DNA of 52,618 nt from Colwellia chukchiensis (lineage in GTDB: Bacteria > Pseudomonadota > Gammaproteobacteria > Enterobacterales > Alteromonadaceae), in the NCBI RefSeq assembly GCF_002104455.1, contig NZ_NBOC01000022.1, positions 1-52,618 of the forward strand, read 5' to 3'. How positions within the stretch are numbered: the first letter of the stretch is position 1; every line of letters starts with the position of its first letter. Shown piece after piece: positions 26,981 through 38,867 of this stretch. The notes under the pieces were generated by a model. That model made no database searches. It saw nothing but the letters and a program-made list of their open reading frames with translations, and was not told the origin of the DNA. A program made the translations under genes and the position numbers.

Positions 26981-28546
26981 GTGAGTAGCAAACGTTTATA
27001 TAAAATCGTCAAAACATTTCTTCAGTTTGGGTTAGATGAGTTGGTACCGAAAAAGTACTTACCTTGGTATGTAAAAATCGCTCGCCATTCATTATTTTGG
27101 CTAGGCAATAAACATAAAGACAAAACCAAAGCCCAACGATTTCGCTTAGCCATTGAGTCTTTAGGGCCAGTTTTTGTTAAGTTTGGTCAAATGCTGTCGA
27201 CACGCCGAGACTTACTGGCCGATGATTTCGCCAACGAATTAAATTTATTACAAGATAAAGTGCCGGCATTTTCGGGAGCAGAAGCCGAAGCCATTATTAC
27301 CGCTGCCCTTGGTGATGAAGTGTTCGCGCACCATTTTAAAGACTTCCAGCAAAACCCGTTAGCGTCGGCGTCAATCGCCCAAGTTCATACCGCGACACTA
27401 TGTCAAGATGGCGATGAACAACAAGTCGTGATCAAGGTGCTAAGGCCTAAAATTGCCAACACCATCCTAGCAGATATTAAAATTATGGCCCGCTTTGCCA
27501 AGCTTATTGCACGTTGGTTGCCTGATGGCAAGCGTCTACGACCCGTAGAAGTGGTGGCTGAATATGAAAAAACCATTTTAGAAGAGTTAGATTTACATCG
27601 TGAAGCAGCGAATGCCATTCAACTTAAACGTAACTTTAGCCAAGGTAATGCGATAGACAAAGTACTTTATGTACCTGAAGTTTACAGCAAATTCTGCTCA
27701 AAAAATGTTATGGTCATGGAGCGCATCTACGGGATTGGTGTAGGCGATATTTCCGCCTTACATGAACAAAATGTCGATATGAAACTGCTGGCCGAGCGCG
27801 GTGTGGAAGTATTTTTCACGCAAGTATTTCGAGATAGCTTCTTTCATGCCGATATGCACCCAGGCAATGTTTTTGTTGATGCTAGCAATCCTGCCGATCC
27901 CACCTGGATCGCCATTGATTGCGGCATTGTCGGTACCTTAAATCGTGAAGATAAGCGTTACTTAGCAGAAAACTTTGTCGCCTTTTTTAACCGCGACTAC
28001 CGTAAAGTAGCGCAACTGCATGTAGATTCTGGCTGGGTGCCTAGTGACACTTGCGTAGACGAATTTGAGTTTGCCATTCGCAGCGTTTGTGAGCCCATTT
28101 TTAACAAACCACTAGCCGAAATATCTTTTGGCCAAGTGTTGGTAAATTTGTTTAATACCGCCCGTCGCTTTAATATGCAAGTACAGCCACAACTGGTGCT
28201 ATTACAGAAAACTTTACTCTATATTGAGGGTTTAGGCCGCCAACTTTACCCAGCTTTAGACTTGTGGCAAACCGCTAAACCATTTCTTGAAAACTGGGTA
28301 AAAGAGCAAATGGGTATTAAAGCTGTGTTTACTAAAATTAAAGGTAACCTGCCTTATTGGAATGAAAAACTGCCTGAGATCCCAGACCTAGTCTACGATT
28401 ACCTGAAAACCAATCGCGCGGCACAGCGCCAGCAACTGACAAGCTTACAGCAGATACAGCAGCAACAAGTGCAACACAATAAGCAAATGAAAAAGCTGGT
28501 AGTACTTGCCACGCTTGCCATTTGCTTGACCATAGGCTTGAGTTAA
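26981..28546 (+). CDS. ubiB: Ubiquinone biosynthesis regulatory protein kinase UbiB
   Basis: UbiB is an ABC1/ADCK/COQ8-type atypical kinase-like ATPase needed for ubiquinone synthesis. It has 521 residues from a GTG at 26981. The family KxGQ motif is seen in [17 protein letters not shown] (about 63-79). An alanine-rich loop replaces the usual P-loop ([13 protein letters not shown]). The catalytic block is [12 protein letters not shown] with AIDCGIVG after it. The C-terminus has one hydrophobic helix ([13 protein letters not shown]) that anchors it to the inner membrane. It is the last gene of the ubiEJB operon. Confidence 0.96.
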   Translation: MSSKRLYKIVKTFLQFGLDELVPKKYLPWYVKIARHSLFWLGNKHKDKTKAQRFRLAIESLGPVFVKFGQMLSTRRDLLADDFANELNLLQDKVPAFSGAEAEAIITAALGDEVFAHHFKDFQQNPLASASIAQVHTATLCQDGDEQQVVIKVLRPKIANTILADIKIMARFAKLIARWLPDGKRLRPVEVVAEYEKTILEELDLHREAANAIQLKRNFSQGNAIDKVLYVPEVYSKFCSKNVMVMERIYGIGVGDISALHEQNVDMKLLAERGVEVFFTQVFRDSFFHADMHPGNVFVDASNPADPTWIAIDCGIVGTLNREDKRYLAENFVAFFNRDYRKVAQLHVDSGWVPSDTCVDEFEFAIRSVCEPIFNKPLAEISFGQVLVNLFNTARRFNMQVQPQLVLLQKTLLYIEGLGRQLYPALDLWQTAKPFLENWVKEQMGIKAVFTKIKGNLPYWNEKLPEIPDLVYDYLKTNRAAQRQQLTSLQQIQQQQVQHNKQMKKLVVLATLAICLTIGLS

Positions 28547-28629
28547 TAAGCGCACCTTATTTAAACCGTTACGCAGCAACTCAGCCTGCCAGCTATACTT
28601 TAGCGAAATTTTTAGTCACAGGAATAAAC

Positions 28630-29109
28630 ATGACCAACAACGAAGTTTTACAACACGTTCGTTATATCTTTGCCCTCAGCAATGAACAACTAGCCGCCAT
28701 TTTTCAGCTGGCACAGTGCCCACAAAGCGACGAAGCGATTAGCCAATTTCTGTTGAAAAATGGCGATCCAGCCTTTAGACGAGTTCCGGATAACGTTTTA
28801 GCGAGTTTTCTTGACGGTTTGATCATTGAGCAGCGTGGTGTTAAAGACGGCGCACAAGCACAGTTGCAACAAACCATCAATAACAATAGCATTTTTAACA
28901 AAGTCAAAATTGCTCTGGCACTAAAAGCCGACGATATTATTGCCGTGCTGGCAGCGGCTGACCTAACCTTAAGCAAGCATGAGCTCAGCGCTTTTTTTCG
29001 CAAGGTTGAGCATAAACACTACCGTAGTTGTAGTGATGAAACCTTGTTGAAATTTTTTAATGGCTTACATTTGCAACACCAGCACGCGATTAAGCTCATT
29101 AAAGAATAA
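28630..29109 (+). CDS. DUF1456 family protein (YehS-like)
   Basis: The 159-residue protein, starting at the ATG at 28630 with CAGGAA upstream, consists of two copies of the DUF1456 module (about 1-70 and 85-155). Each copy contains an N-terminal NxxxLxxxRY or KxxIALALK type helix and an FxxGL(I/H) block. E. coli YehS is the family reference; its function is unknown. The frame open from 28522 overlaps the end of ubiB and is not needed. It is convergent with the diguanylate cyclase gene. Confidence 0.88.
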   Translation: MTNNEVLQHVRYIFALSNEQLAAIFQLAQCPQSDEAISQFLLKNGDPAFRRVPDNVLASFLDGLIIEQRGVKDGAQAQLQQTINNNSIFNKVKIALALKADDIIAVLAAADLTLSKHELSAFFRKVEHKHYRSCSDETLLKFFNGLHLQHQHAIKLIKE

Positions 29110-29124
29110 TCAGCAAGGGCATCC

Positions 29125-30147
29125 TTAAACGGACACCTCGCCGTTATTGATCGTAACGGCGGTTGCCAAGTCTGTTTCCGTGATGACGCGATTACGGCCA
29201 CCGTCTTTAGCTTTATATAGCGCCGCATCGGCACGGCTGATCCATGACTCTGCCGTTTCGCCGGTGCGATACTGAGCAACACCAATAGAAACAGTTAAAG
29301 TAATGGTGTTAGCAAATTTAGTCTCTGCAATTAACTTTCGCAAATTTTCTGCTAACTGCGCGGCTTCTTGCAAGGTCACTTGTAAAGGAATAATAATAAA
29401 TTCCTCGCCACCATAACGATAAATATCATCAAGCGAACGGGTGTATTTTTGTATTAGTTCCACCAATTGCACTAACACAATATCACCTTTGGCATGGCCA
29501 TTTTGGTCATTGATTTTTTTAAAGTGATCTAAGTCTAATAATAACAAAGACACAGCAGAGGCTGCGCGTTGTTGATCGGCTAGAATTTTACCCAACTGTC
29601 GATCTAAAGCGCGACGATTGCCAGCAGAGGTTAGTGGGTCGATATCTGCCAATAAGGTCAGTTTTTCATTAGTTTTACTGTAACTTTCAAAAATAACATA
29701 GGAAAACAGCGCGGTTAAAAATAACGTGAAAATAATAGTAAAAAGTCCTAGCACGCTAGTACTGGGGAATAACACTATGGCAATAAGGGTAATACCAACA
29801 AAACAAATAATGCCGGCAGGGCGTGGCGGTAAAATGTAGTAGAAGGCGATCATACAGGGGTATAACCATAATAAATGCGACTGACCCCGAATAGCCACAA
29901 TCGCTACAATCGCCACGGTAAGGGCACTGGCTAACAAGAATTTTGCCGTGCTGACTTTACCGGTTCGATAAACTAGGAGAAAAAATATCATTAATACCAA
30001 AATTAACATGGCATCAATAAACGCCATCACCAAGTCGCCGTCAAGCCATCGAAAATAAACAAATGGCGAGATGCTAACCGCTGCAATAGCACTCAAGGTG
30101 AGTAACATTTTTTCGGTCGCTGAACGCTTACTCATATTGCATGCCAT
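29125..30147 (-). CDS. Diguanylate cyclase, membrane-bound GGDEF protein
   Basis: The 340-residue protein has about six hydrophobic segments in its first 175 residues and a C-terminal GGDEF domain (about 180-335). The active site reads YGGEEF, an accepted functional variant of GGDEF. Other family sequences are DIDPLTSAGNRRALDRQ and LLLLDLDHFKKINDQNGHAKGD. It should make cyclic di-GMP at the inner membrane. No RxxD inhibitory site immediately before the motif is obvious. The ATG used has no strong ribosome binding site. The signal sensed by the membrane part is unknown. Confidence 0.9.
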   Translation of the reverse strand: MACNMSKRSATEKMLLTLSAIAAVSISPFVYFRWLDGDLVMAFIDAMLILVLMIFFLLVYRTGKVSTAKFLLASALTVAIVAIVAIRGQSHLLWLYPCMIAFYYILPPRPAGIICFVGITLIAIVLFPSTSVLGLFTIIFTLFLTALFSYVIFESYSKTNEKLTLLADIDPLTSAGNRRALDRQLGKILADQQRAASAVSLLLLDLDHFKKINDQNGHAKGDIVLVQLVELIQKYTRSLDDIYRYGGEEFIIIPLQVTLQEAAQLAENLRKLIAETKFANTITLTVSIGVAQYRTGETAESWISRADAALYKAKDGGRNRVITETDLATAVTINNGEVSV

Positions 30148-30281
30148 TTATGCATTGTGACTTCCTTTGCGTAGTAATATGTTACCTTGCTTACTGCTCT
30201 AATATAAAACGTTCTTAAATACTATTCAATCAGATAATCTAAGTACAACATGCATTTAGCTTACTGCCTCTAGAACGGCTA

Positions 30282-32300
30282 TTATTTTTTTTGTTTGAGC
30301 ATAGCGCGTAAGTTTGCCACACCCATTTTTGCCGCCGCTTGTTTTTTCTCTAAACTTTGTTTGTTTTGCGTTAATTCCCAGCTTAAATCGTCTTGCGGTA
30401 ATTCATGTAAAAAACGACTGGCTTCCGTGCGCGCTACTTCACCAAACTGGCGGCGCTCTCGGGCGTAAGTGAATATTAACTCTTTTTGTGCACGGGTTAT
30501 GCCAACATAGGCTAAGCGGCGCTCTTCTTCAACGTTACCTTCATCAATACTGGTTTGATGTGGCAGTAAACCTTCTTCCATGCCAATCAAAAAAACATAA
30601 GGAAACTCTAACCCTTTGGAGGCATGGAGCGTCATTAACTGCACTTGATCGGTATCTTCTTCATCCTCATTACGTTCCATCATGTCACGCAGCGTTAAGC
30701 GCGTCACGACTTGCGCTAAAGTCATCGGCTCTTCATCACCATCGCCCGCTAGCATTTGCGTAACCCAACTAAATAACTGAGTAACGTTTTTCATGCGCAT
30801 TTCTGCCGCTTTGGCGCTGGGCGAGGTATCGTACAGCCAATCTTCGTAATTGATCTCTCGAACCATAGCCCTTAGCACTTCAGCGGTTTCACCACGCTCA
30901 GCATGATCAGCCGTTGCCACCAGCCAGTGAGTAAATTTTTGTACGCTATGCAAACCTCGACCGGTTAAATGCTGCTCTAAACCCAATTCAAAGCTAGCAG
31001 CAAACATACTAATTTGTCGCATATTGGCATAGCTGCCAAGTTTTTCTAACGTTGTTGGCCCTATTTCGCGACGTGGCACATTAACAATTCGCAAAAAGGC
31101 ATTGTCATCATCTGGGTTCACTAACACCCGTAAAAACGCCATCATGTCTTTGATTTCAGCACGCGAAAAAAACGAGGTACCACCATTGATTTTATAGGGA
31201 ATACGGTTAGTCATTAAGGCTTTTTCCAGTAGCCGTGACTGGTGATTACCGCGATACAAAATGGCGTAGTCTTTATATTTGCTTTTGTTTAAAAATCGAT
31301 GACCGATTAATTCACCGACTACCCGCTCAACTTCGTGCTCTTCATTTTTCGTTTGTAACACCCGCAGCTCAACACCGTAATTAAGCTCGCTAAATAAGGC
31401 TTTGTCATAAACGTGAGGATTATTTGCAATTAAAATATTGGCACATTTTAAAATGCGCCCACTAGAGCGATAATTTTGCTCTAGCTTGATCAGTTTCAAA
31501 TTCGGGTAGTCTTGCCCGAGTAACACTAAGTTTTGCGGTTTGGCGCCGCGCCAAGAATAGATAGATTGGTCATCATCACCCACCACAGTCAACAGGCCTT
31601 TTTCGCCAGTAATTAATTTCACCAGTTCGTACTGGCTAGCATTAGTATCTTGATATTCGTCCACCAACATATACTGAATTTTTTGCTGCCAACGGGCTCT
31701 CACTTCAGGGTAATTGCGCATTAACAAGGTTGGAATTAAAATTAAATCGTCAAAGTCTAGCGCGTTATAGGCCTTCATATGTTGTTGGTACAAGCCATAA
31801 AACTGGGCATATAAGCGACTATCGCCATCGCTAGCTTGCGCAATGGCAGCCTCGGGTAATAGCAGGTCATTTTTCCAGTTAGAAATCATCATTTGCAGCT
31901 GATTTAACAAATCTTTATCGCCATCAAGCTGCTCTTGGGTCAGCTCTTTTAATAACGCTAAACTGTCTTGGTCGTCAAACAAGGTAAAACCGGGTTTATA
32001 ACCTAAGGTTTTCACTTCGCGCCGAATAATATCTAGCCCTAACGAGTGAAACGTACACACGGTTAAGCCTCGGGTTAGCGACTTATCCAGCATTTTTACC
32101 ACCCGCTCTTTCATTTCACGGGCGGCTTTATTGGTAAAAGTGACCGCAGCAATATGTTTGGCTTTATAACCACATTTTTCAATTAAGTAGGCAATCTTTT
32201 GACAAATCACCCCGGTTTTACCACTACCAGCACCCGCTAATACTAAGCAGGGTCCACTGACATATTTTTTTGCTTCACTTTGGCCTGGATTTAACTTCAT
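30282..32300 (-). CDS. rep: ATP-dependent DNA helicase Rep
   Basis: Rep is a superfamily 1A 3'-5' helicase that removes proteins ahead of replication forks. I use the ATG at 32300 ([10 protein letters not shown]), aligning with E. coli Rep and giving 672 residues; an in-frame GTG at 32318 would add six. Motifs seen are Walker [72 protein letters not shown] and [13 protein letters not shown]. The [16 protein letters not shown] stretch and overall length distinguish it from UvrD. It is divergent from ubiK. Confidence 0.96.
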   Translation of the reverse strand: MKLNPGQSEAKKYVSGPCLVLAGAGSGKTGVICQKIAYLIEKCGYKAKHIAAVTFTNKAAREMKERVVKMLDKSLTRGLTVCTFHSLGLDIIRREVKTLGYKPGFTLFDDQDSLALLKELTQEQLDGDKDLLNQLQMMISNWKNDLLLPEAAIAQASDGDSRLYAQFYGLYQQHMKAYNALDFDDLILIPTLLMRNYPEVRARWQQKIQYMLVDEYQDTNASQYELVKLITGEKGLLTVVGDDDQSIYSWRGAKPQNLVLLGQDYPNLKLIKLEQNYRSSGRILKCANILIANNPHVYDKALFSELNYGVELRVLQTKNEEHEVERVVGELIGHRFLNKSKYKDYAILYRGNHQSRLLEKALMTNRIPYKINGGTSFFSRAEIKDMMAFLRVLVNPDDDNAFLRIVNVPRREIGPTTLEKLGSYANMRQISMFAASFELGLEQHLTGRGLHSVQKFTHWLVATADHAERGETAEVLRAMVREINYEDWLYDTSPSAKAAEMRMKNVTQLFSWVTQMLAGDGDEEPMTLAQVVTRLTLRDMMERNEDEEDTDQVQLMTLHASKGLEFPYVFLIGMEEGLLPHQTSIDEGNVEEERRLAYVGITRAQKELIFTYARERRQFGEVARTEASRFLHELPQDDLSWELTQNKQSLEKKQAAAKMGVANLRAMLKQKK

Positions 32301-32464
32301 TGCGGCTTTAAAACTCACTTAGGGTATAAAATCATTGAGTGCTAATTTTACCTGCTTTAAATCAAGACAACACCTACTTTGCACCTCGCGTGGCAATTTC
32401 TTCTGTGCTTTATTCTCGATCTTATGGGCAATAGTGCTTACAATAGCGAAATTGCAAAACCACT

Positions 32465-32728
32465 ATGGCAACAGAGATGATAAACGCGAAAAAAATTGAA
32501 GATATTGCAAAGCAAGTGACCGACTCACTACCGGCCGGTTTAAAAGATTTTGCTGCCGATATGGAAGATAAAACAAAAGTTGTGTTACAACGCAAACTAT
32601 CACAATTGGATGTGGTTACCCGTGAAGAATTTGATGTACAAACACAAGTGTTAATTAAAACCCGCGCTAAACTCGTTGAACTGGAAGCACAAATTGCCAG
32701 CTTAGAAGCGAAATTAAACGCACAATAA
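32465..32728 (+). CDS. ubiK: Ubiquinone biosynthesis accessory factor UbiK
   Basis: UbiK (formerly YqiC, BMFP family) binds UbiJ and assists the aerobic ubiquinone complex. The 87-residue protein has an amphipathic N-terminal half, the conserved VTREEFDVQTQVL(I/L) block at about 56-68, and a C-terminal coiled coil (RAKLVELEAQIASLEAKL). The start could be the ATG at 32465 or the one at 32477, which matches the E. coli start better. It is separated in this window from its partner gene ubiJ by about 5.5 kb. It is convergent with the stress protein gene. Confidence 0.92.
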   Translation: MATEMINAKKIEDIAKQVTDSLPAGLKDFAADMEDKTKVVLQRKLSQLDVVTREEFDVQTQVLIKTRAKLVELEAQIASLEAKLNAQ

Positions 32729-32746
32729 ACCCTGTGCGTTTAGCCA

Positions 32747-33598
32747 TCACTTGAGCACAATCAAAGGGGTTTGGCAGTTTTCAATCATGCGCATGGTATT
32801 ACTGCCGAGAAAAAACTGTCTAACTTTCGAATGAGCAAATGCCCCCATGACTATAAGGTCAATGGCATTGTTTTGTTGGTACTGTATTAGCTGCGGATAA
32901 ATTTCGCCATCCAGATAACGCGCGACTACCTCAAAACCAGCTTGTACTAAGCGACTTTTCGCTTGCTCAAATTTTGCTTCTTGGTCTTTTGCGTTATTTT
33001 TTATCGTCACTAAATGACAACGAATACCTTGAAGTAAGCCACCATCTATAATGCGCTGTAATGCTTCATCGGCAACCTGTCGACCATCATAAGCTAACAT
33101 AAAATCTGTTGGCGCTTGAAAATGCTCGGGGGCAATCACGATTGAATTATCAACTTGACGCACAATGCGCTCTATATGAGAGCCTATGGCGCTGAGCTCA
33201 CTTTGATGATCTTGTCCTGCCCGACCAATAACTATTAAGCGCGCTTCTTGCTCTAAGGCACTGAGCGCCTCAATAAAGTCACCATGTCGTTGTTTGGTAA
33301 CCACGTTATCTACACCAGCTGCGGTTGCTCTTGCTAAAGCTGCGGCTAATATCTTATCACTTTTTGCAATGGCGGCTTTAGCGCGTTGCTCATCAACAGC
33401 CGTCAATTTACCCAACAAGCTAGAGCGCGCTCCTAAGCCGATAGCGCCGGTTAAGTCGTCACTACCAGCTTGCTGATCTTTTTCAATGGTGTTTAGTAAC
33501 ATGATTTGCTTTTGTAAACGTACGGCCGCCCAAATTGCGGTGTCGCATACTGATTGCGCCATTTTTGAGTCATCAATACATGCAATTATTTTTGTCAT
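32747..33598 (-). CDS. Universal stress protein, two UspA domains in tandem
   Basis: This 283-residue cytoplasmic protein contains two UspA folds (about 1-150 and 155-283). The second ends in the ATP-binding signature GAFAHSKVRQFFLGSNTMRMI, matching the G-2x-G-9x-G(S/T) pattern. The first has a weaker GRAGQDHQSELSAIGSHIERI counterpart. It begins 9 bases after the SulP transporter stop on the same strand, so the two are almost certainly cotranscribed. UspA proteins bind ATP and respond to stress; the target here is not known, but the partner may be the transporter. Confidence 0.9.
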   Translation of the reverse strand: MTKIIACIDDSKMAQSVCDTAIWAAVRLQKQIMLLNTIEKDQQAGSDDLTGAIGLGARSSLLGKLTAVDEQRAKAAIAKSDKILAAALARATAAGVDNVVTKQRHGDFIEALSALEQEARLIVIGRAGQDHQSELSAIGSHIERIVRQVDNSIVIAPEHFQAPTDFMLAYDGRQVADEALQRIIDGGLLQGIRCHLVTIKNNAKDQEAKFEQAKSRLVQAGFEVVARYLDGEIYPQLIQYQQNNAIDLIVMGAFAHSKVRQFFLGSNTMRMIENCQTPLIVLK

Positions 33599-33607
33599 AG
33601 CTTTTCC

Positions 33608-35098
33608 TTAATGCCCGGTCATCATTTTTTCTACTGCCGCAGGATCGTTATGCACCGCAAACTTATCAATCACCGTTTTAGTCGCATCGTTCATGCCGAT
33701 AATCTCTACTTCAGCACCATCTCGTCGAAACTTAATCACTACTTTATCCAAGGCGCCGACAGCGCTGATATCCCAAAAATGCGCATGTGACAAATCAATG
33801 GCAACTTTATTCACCACTTCATGAAAATCAAAGGCATCAACAAACTTATCCGCCGAAGCAAAAAATATTTGCCCAGTAACCTGATAAAGTCGCTCTTTTT
33901 CTGCACTTATGCTGTGTTTAACAACCATAAAGCGACTGATTTTATTGGCAAAGAATAACGCAGACAGTAACACACCGACAAAAACCCCTAATGCTAAGTT
34001 ATGTGTGCTCACCACCACAATCACGGTTGCTACCATCACCACACTACTGGATAACGGATGGCTTTTTATATCGCGGATTGAGCTCCATGAAAACGTACCA
34101 ATGGAAACCATGATCATCACAGCGACTAACGCTGCCATAGGAATTTGTTTTAACCACTCTCCTAAAAATACCACTAAAATCAGCAAAAATATGCCGGCGG
34201 TGAGGGTAGATAAACGACCACGACCACCGGATTTAATATTTATAATTGATTGCCCTATCATGGCACAACCCGCCATACCGCCCATTAAGCCAGCACCAAT
34301 ATTAGCAATACCTTGGCCCTTACATTCACGATTGCGATCACTTTTAGTATCGGTTAAGTCATCCACTATGGTGGCAGTCATCATAGACTCGAGCAAACCA
34401 ACAATCGCTAAGCCTATGGCATAAGGTAAAATGATCCACAGTGTGGTTAAGGTTAAAGGTACATCAGGCCATAAAAAAATTGGTAAGGTGTCGGGTAATT
34501 CACCCATATCGCCAACGGTTCTGATCTCTAACCCTATGATTTGCGATAAAATAGTCAGTGAAACGATACACACTAGCGGTGAAGGTATGTTTTTACCTAA
34601 TACCGGAAGATACGGAAATAAATAAATAATGCCTAAACCAGCCGCGGTCATAGCATAAACATGCCAAGTCACATTAGTTAACTCCGGCAGCTGCGCTAGA
34701 AAAATCAGAATCGCTAACGCGTTGACAAAACCAGTTACCACTGAGCGTGAGACAAAACGCATTAAACTGCCGAGCTTTAAATAACCCGCGAGTATTTGCA
34801 AAACACCGGTTAATAACGTCGCCGCTAGTAAGTACTCTAAGCCGTGCTCTTTAACTAAGGTGATCATCAAAAGTGCCATGGCACCGGTTGCCGCAGATAT
34901 CATGCCGGGACGACCACCAACAATAGCAATAATAGTGGCAATGCAAAACGAGGCATACAAGCCCACTTTCGGGTCAACACCAGCAATAATAGAAAAGGCA
35001 ATGGCCTCTGGTACTAGTGCCAACGCAACAACTATACCCGCAAGCAGATCACCGCGAATGTTGCCAAACCAGTCGTCTTTTTTCGACAAAAAAATCAT
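33608..35098 (-). CDS. SulP family inorganic anion transporter with STAS domain
   Basis: The 496-residue inner-membrane protein, from the ATG at 35098 with AAAGGAT upstream, has 10-14 hydrophobic helices and a C-terminal STAS domain (about 390-480). Family sequences are [24 protein letters not shown] near the N-terminus (first 20 residues matter) and the glycine-rich [23 protein letters not shown]. SulP proteins move sulphate, bicarbonate or dicarboxylates; related marine members have been proposed as bicarbonate carriers. The substrate cannot be set from sequence. It is in an operon with the tandem Usp gene. Confidence 0.9.
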   Translation of the reverse strand: MIFLSKKDDWFGNIRGDLLAGIVVALALVPEAIAFSIIAGVDPKVGLYASFCIATIIAIVGGRPGMISAATGAMALLMITLVKEHGLEYLLAATLLTGVLQILAGYLKLGSLMRFVSRSVVTGFVNALAILIFLAQLPELTNVTWHVYAMTAAGLGIIYLFPYLPVLGKNIPSPLVCIVSLTILSQIIGLEIRTVGDMGELPDTLPIFLWPDVPLTLTTLWIILPYAIGLAIVGLLESMMTATIVDDLTDTKSDRNRECKGQGIANIGAGLMGGMAGCAMIGQSIINIKSGGRGRLSTLTAGIFLLILVVFLGEWLKQIPMAALVAVMIMVSIGTFSWSSIRDIKSHPLSSSVVMVATVIVVVSTHNLALGVFVGVLLSALFFANKISRFMVVKHSISAEKERLYQVTGQIFFASADKFVDAFDFHEVVNKVAIDLSHAHFWDISAVGALDKVVIKFRRDGAEVEIIGMNDATKTVIDKFAVHNDPAAVEKMMTGH

Positions 35099-35378
35099 AG
35101 TTATCCTTTTCACAACCTCATTGTCAACCTTAGCTAGAATGCAAGCGCGGTCGACATAAACTAAAATATGCTAACTGCTAAAGTAGCATGGCTCTACCTT
35201 GGCTACGTTGTTTATTAAGCGCGATGACTCGCCTGATCTCAAAAGAAAGATTATAAGCTCGCACTAGGCGAATAATTATGCCGATTGCTTGACGTGGTGC
35301 AAGTGTTATTTTAACTGCGTGCTGTGCGGGGTTGAACTGGCGGTAATTGCCACCTTAGCTTAGCGCGACTAGCAAAAC
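35099..35378. other. Intergenic region, SulP / ilvA
   Basis: No gene is visible. The part next to 35098 carries the sulP ribosome binding site and presumably its promoter. The right edge holds the ilv operon terminator, which is listed separately. Confidence 0.5.
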
Positions 35379-35411
35379 GTAACAATAGCAGCGCTACGCT
35401 GCTATTGTTAC
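35379..35411 (-). terminator. Terminator of the ilvGMEDA operon
   Basis: A perfect 15-bp stem with a 3-base loop (35379-35393 with 35397-35411) lies 8 bases past the ilvA stop. A short T-run (GTTTTG) follows on the minus strand. Confidence 0.85.
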
Positions 35412-35419
35412 TGCAACCA

Positions 35420-37000
35420 TCAACTTAAAAAGGTTTGATAAGCTTGGTTATCTGTTTCTTCCTGCCACTCGTAGCCTAGTGCTTTTAAATGACTGAAGAA
35501 ATTAGCTTCTTGGCTTGGTTTGACTTCAAAGCCAGCAAGTACCTGACCAAACGCCGCACCGTGATTGCGATAGTGAAATAACGTAATATTCCAATGTTCA
35601 CCTAGGGTATCTAAGAACTTTTCTAATGCGCCCGGATACTCTGGAAATTGAAAGCGAAAAATACGCTCTTGAGACGATAAAGCGTTTTTACCACCGATCA
35701 TGTAGCGAACATGCAGCTTGGCAAGCTCATTTTCGGTAAAATCAGCTAATTGATAGCCTTGTGTTTGCAAGCTTTCGCTGAGTTTCGCTCTGTCATTTAG
35801 ATCTGAGCCTAAGCGTACGCCAACAAAAACATTGGCATTGTTTATCGCGGCTGAGGCATCAGGCTTATCAACATAACGATAATTAAACTCTGTGATCACG
35901 CGACCGGCTAGCGCTTGGCAAAACTTTCTAAAACTGCCTTTTTGCTCCGGAATTTGCACTGCAAATACCGCTTCTTTTTGCTCGCCTAACTCACAACGCT
36001 CCGAAATATAACGCAAAGTGTGAAAATTCATATTAGCGCCCGATAGAATCGCCACTAAAGACTCATCACCCGCACTGGTTTGACAATATTTTTGCAAGCC
36101 TGCTAATGATAATGCGCCAGCCGGCTCTGAAATCACGCGAGTTTGCTCAAAAATATCTTTAATTGAGGCGCATATTTCATCGGTTGATACCGTGATCACA
36201 TCGTCACAATAATGCTGGATTAATTCAAATGTGTGCTCGCCAATACGCTTTACCGCGACACCGTCAGCAAACAAACCTACCTGTGCTAAATCAACCGGTT
36301 GACCTGCGCTGAGCGCGGCTTTTAGGCAAGCAGAGTCTTGCGCTTCCACACCTATGACTTTAATACTCGGCTTTAATTGCTTTAGGTATACCGCCATTCC
36401 CGCCAATAACCCACCACCACCGACTGGAATAAATACCACCTCAGTGTGTGGATGTTGCTGCAACAACTCTTTGGCAACTGTGCCTTGACCGGCAATAACA
36501 TCCACATCATCAAACGGGTGAATAATGGTTTTATTTTCTGCGAGCGCGAACTCGGCACAGGCTTGTTGCGCCTCATTAAAGCTTTTACCCACTAAGCGCA
36601 CATCGGCGCCATAACGTCTGACATTATCAACTTTAATATCCGGGGTAGTGATAGGCATCACTATGGTCGCTTTAATGCCTAACTTATGCGCTGCTAACGC
36701 TAAGCCTTGTGCATGATTACCCGCCGACGCGGCAATCACGCCATGCAAGCATTGCTGCTCAGGTAAATTGACCAATTTATTATAAGCGCCACGCAACTTA
36801 AACGAGTGCACTGGCTGCTGATCTTCACGCTTTAAAAATATTTGATTGCCTAAACGTGACGACAACTTAGTTAACGGGGTTAACGCGCTTTCTACAGCCA
36901 CATCATAAACCGGTGCTAATAAGATACGACGTAAGTAATCAAGACCTTGCCCCTGCATGGCTTGTGCATGCACTAAGGCAGCTTGCTCGGCATCAGTCAT
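35420..37000 (-). CDS. ilvA: Threonine ammonia-lyase, biosynthetic (isoleucine pathway)
   Basis: IlvA converts threonine to 2-oxobutanoate, the first committed step to isoleucine. From the ATG at 36998-37000, which overlaps the ilvD stop by ATGACTGA, the protein has 526 residues; a longer frame to 37063 lies wholly inside ilvD. The PLP lysine sits in [10 protein letters not shown], and the phosphate-binding glycine loop is VGGGGLLAG. Two C-terminal ACT-like domains (about 330-420 and 430-520) bind the isoleucine/valine effectors, as in the biosynthetic enzyme. It is the last gene of the operon. Confidence 0.96.
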   Translation of the reverse strand: MTDAEQAALVHAQAMQGQGLDYLRRILLAPVYDVAVESALTPLTKLSSRLGNQIFLKREDQQPVHSFKLRGAYNKLVNLPEQQCLHGVIAASAGNHAQGLALAAHKLGIKATIVMPITTPDIKVDNVRRYGADVRLVGKSFNEAQQACAEFALAENKTIIHPFDDVDVIAGQGTVAKELLQQHPHTEVVFIPVGGGGLLAGMAVYLKQLKPSIKVIGVEAQDSACLKAALSAGQPVDLAQVGLFADGVAVKRIGEHTFELIQHYCDDVITVSTDEICASIKDIFEQTRVISEPAGALSLAGLQKYCQTSAGDESLVAILSGANMNFHTLRYISERCELGEQKEAVFAVQIPEQKGSFRKFCQALAGRVITEFNYRYVDKPDASAAINNANVFVGVRLGSDLNDRAKLSESLQTQGYQLADFTENELAKLHVRYMIGGKNALSSQERIFRFQFPEYPGALEKFLDTLGEHWNITLFHYRNHGAAFGQVLAGFEVKPSQEANFFSHLKALGYEWQEETDNQAYQTFLS

Positions 37001-38867
37001 TATCACCACCATTAAAATTACCGTCGAGTAAAGCACGATTACGCACCGCACCTTTATCTGCACTGGTGGCTAACATGGCATAATTTTTTAATGCGTAGCT
37101 GATAGGGCGTACGCGATCTATGGGTTGCCACGCCTGTTTACCTTTGGCGTTCATGGCTTTGCGGCGTTGGGCCAGTTCTTCGGCACTGATTTCAAGGGCA
37201 ATAGCGCGGTTAGGAATGTCGATATGAATAATATCCCCCTGTTCCACAAGCGCGATATTACCACCACTGGCCGCTTCTGGCGAAACATGACCAATCGACA
37301 AACCTGAGGTACCACCAGAGAAACGACCATCGGTTAATAACGCACAAGCCTTACCTAAGCCCATCGACTTTAAATACGTGGTTGGGTAAAGCATTTCCTG
37401 CATGCCCGGGCCACCTTTAGGGCCTTCATAACGGATCACCACCACTTCACCAGCAACCACTTTACCCGCTAAAATCCCCTCAACCGCGGCGTCTTGGCTT
37501 TCAAAAATATGAGCAGGCCCCGTAAAGGTTAAATTATCGTCGCTAACACCTGCGGTTTTCACCACACAACCATCCGGCGCAATATTACCCGACAGTACAG
37601 CTAAGCCACCTTCGGTTGAAAAGGCATTATCAATGCTACGAATACAGCCATTGGCTCTGTCATCGTCTAAGGTATCCCAACGGCAATCTTGACTAAAGGC
37701 TTTGGTGGTGCGTATGCCTGCAGGACCGGCACGATAGAATTTTTTTACGTCTTCGTCATCAGTTAAGGTAATGTCATATTTAGCGATAACATCCGCTAGT
37801 GTGGTGCCTAAGACGTTAGGTACATCGGTTTTTAAAAGCTTGGCGCGCGCTAACTCACCTAAAATAGCAATAACACCACCGGCGCGATGAACATCTTCCA
37901 TGTGGTATTCAGGTGTTGACGGCGCAACTTTACATAACTGTGGCACGATACGCGATAATTTATCCATGTCTTCCATGGTGTAATCAATCTCCGCTTCTTG
38001 TGCAGTTGCCAGCAAATGCAAAATGGTATTGGTTGAGCCGCCCATGGCAATGTCTAAACACATGGCATTGTGTAATGCATCTTTACACGCAATATTGCGG
38101 GGTAAGGCTGACTCGTCATTATCTTGATAATAACGCTTGGTTAAATTAACGATTTCTTTACCTGCGTTTAAAAATAGTTGCTCACGGTCGGCATGGGTAG
38201 CGAGCATTGAACCATTACCCGGCAACGCTAAACCTAAGGCTTCCGCTAAACAGTTCATTGAGTTAGCGGTAAACATACCCGAACACGAGCCACAAGTAGG
38301 ACAGGCTGAACGTTCCACTTGCTCTGATTGTGCATCAGAGACTTTTGGGTCAGCCCCTTGGATCATAGCGTCAACCAAATCTAGCTTGATGATTTGATCG
38401 GAAAGCTTTGTTTTACCCGCTTCCATTGGTCCACCCGAAACAAATATTACTGGGATGTTTAAGCGCATTGCCGCCATTAACATGCCTGGGGTAATTTTAT
38501 CGCAATTAGAAATACACACCATAGCGTCAGCACAATGGGCATTGACCATATACTCAACCGAGTCGGCAATTAGATCACGCGAAGGTAGGCTATACAGCAT
38601 ACCGCTATGGCCCATGGCGATACCGTCATCAACCGCGATAGTATTAAACTCTTTTGCAACACCACCCGCCTCTTCAATGGCACCCGCCACCAATTGCCCC
38701 ATATCTTTTAAATGCACATGCCCAGGCACAAACTGGGTAAACGAGTTCACCACAGCAATAATCGGCTTGCCAAAGTCTCCATCTGTCATGCCGGTGGCAC
38801 GCCAAAGCGCGCGGGCTCCCGCCATGTTGCGCCCTTGTGTCGAAGTTGCTGATCTTAATTTTGGCAT
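36993..38867 (-). CDS. ilvD: Dihydroxy-acid dehydratase
   Basis: IlvD dehydrates 2,3-dihydroxy acids to the 2-keto precursors of valine and isoleucine. The 624 residues are the size of the [4Fe-4S] type enzyme. The cluster cysteines are in [20 protein letters not shown] and the N-terminal part; the metal-binding and active-site block is [15 protein letters not shown] near the C-terminus. It overlaps ilvA by 8 bases, so these two are tightly coupled. The gap to ilvE upstream is unusually long (348 bases) and structured. Confidence 0.97.
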   Translation of the reverse strand: MPKLRSATSTQGRNMAGARALWRATGMTDGDFGKPIIAVVNSFTQFVPGHVHLKDMGQLVAGAIEEAGGVAKEFNTIAVDDGIAMGHSGMLYSLPSRDLIADSVEYMVNAHCADAMVCISNCDKITPGMLMAAMRLNIPVIFVSGGPMEAGKTKLSDQIIKLDLVDAMIQGADPKVSDAQSEQVERSACPTCGSCSGMFTANSMNCLAEALGLALPGNGSMLATHADREQLFLNAGKEIVNLTKRYYQDNDESALPRNIACKDALHNAMCLDIAMGGSTNTILHLLATAQEAEIDYTMEDMDKLSRIVPQLCKVAPSTPEYHMEDVHRAGGVIAILGELARAKLLKTDVPNVLGTTLADVIAKYDITLTDDEDVKKFYRAGPAGIRTTKAFSQDCRWDTLDDDRANGCIRSIDNAFSTEGGLAVLSGNIAPDGCVVKTAGVSDDNLTFTGPAHIFESQDAAVEGILAGKVVAGEVVVIRYEGPKGGPGMQEMLYPTTYLKSMGLGKACALLTDGRFSGGTSGLSIGHVSPEAASGGNIALVEQGDIIHIDIPNRAIALEISAEELAQRRKAMNAKGKQAWQPIDRVRPISYALKNYAMLATSADKGAVRNRALLDGNFNGGDND

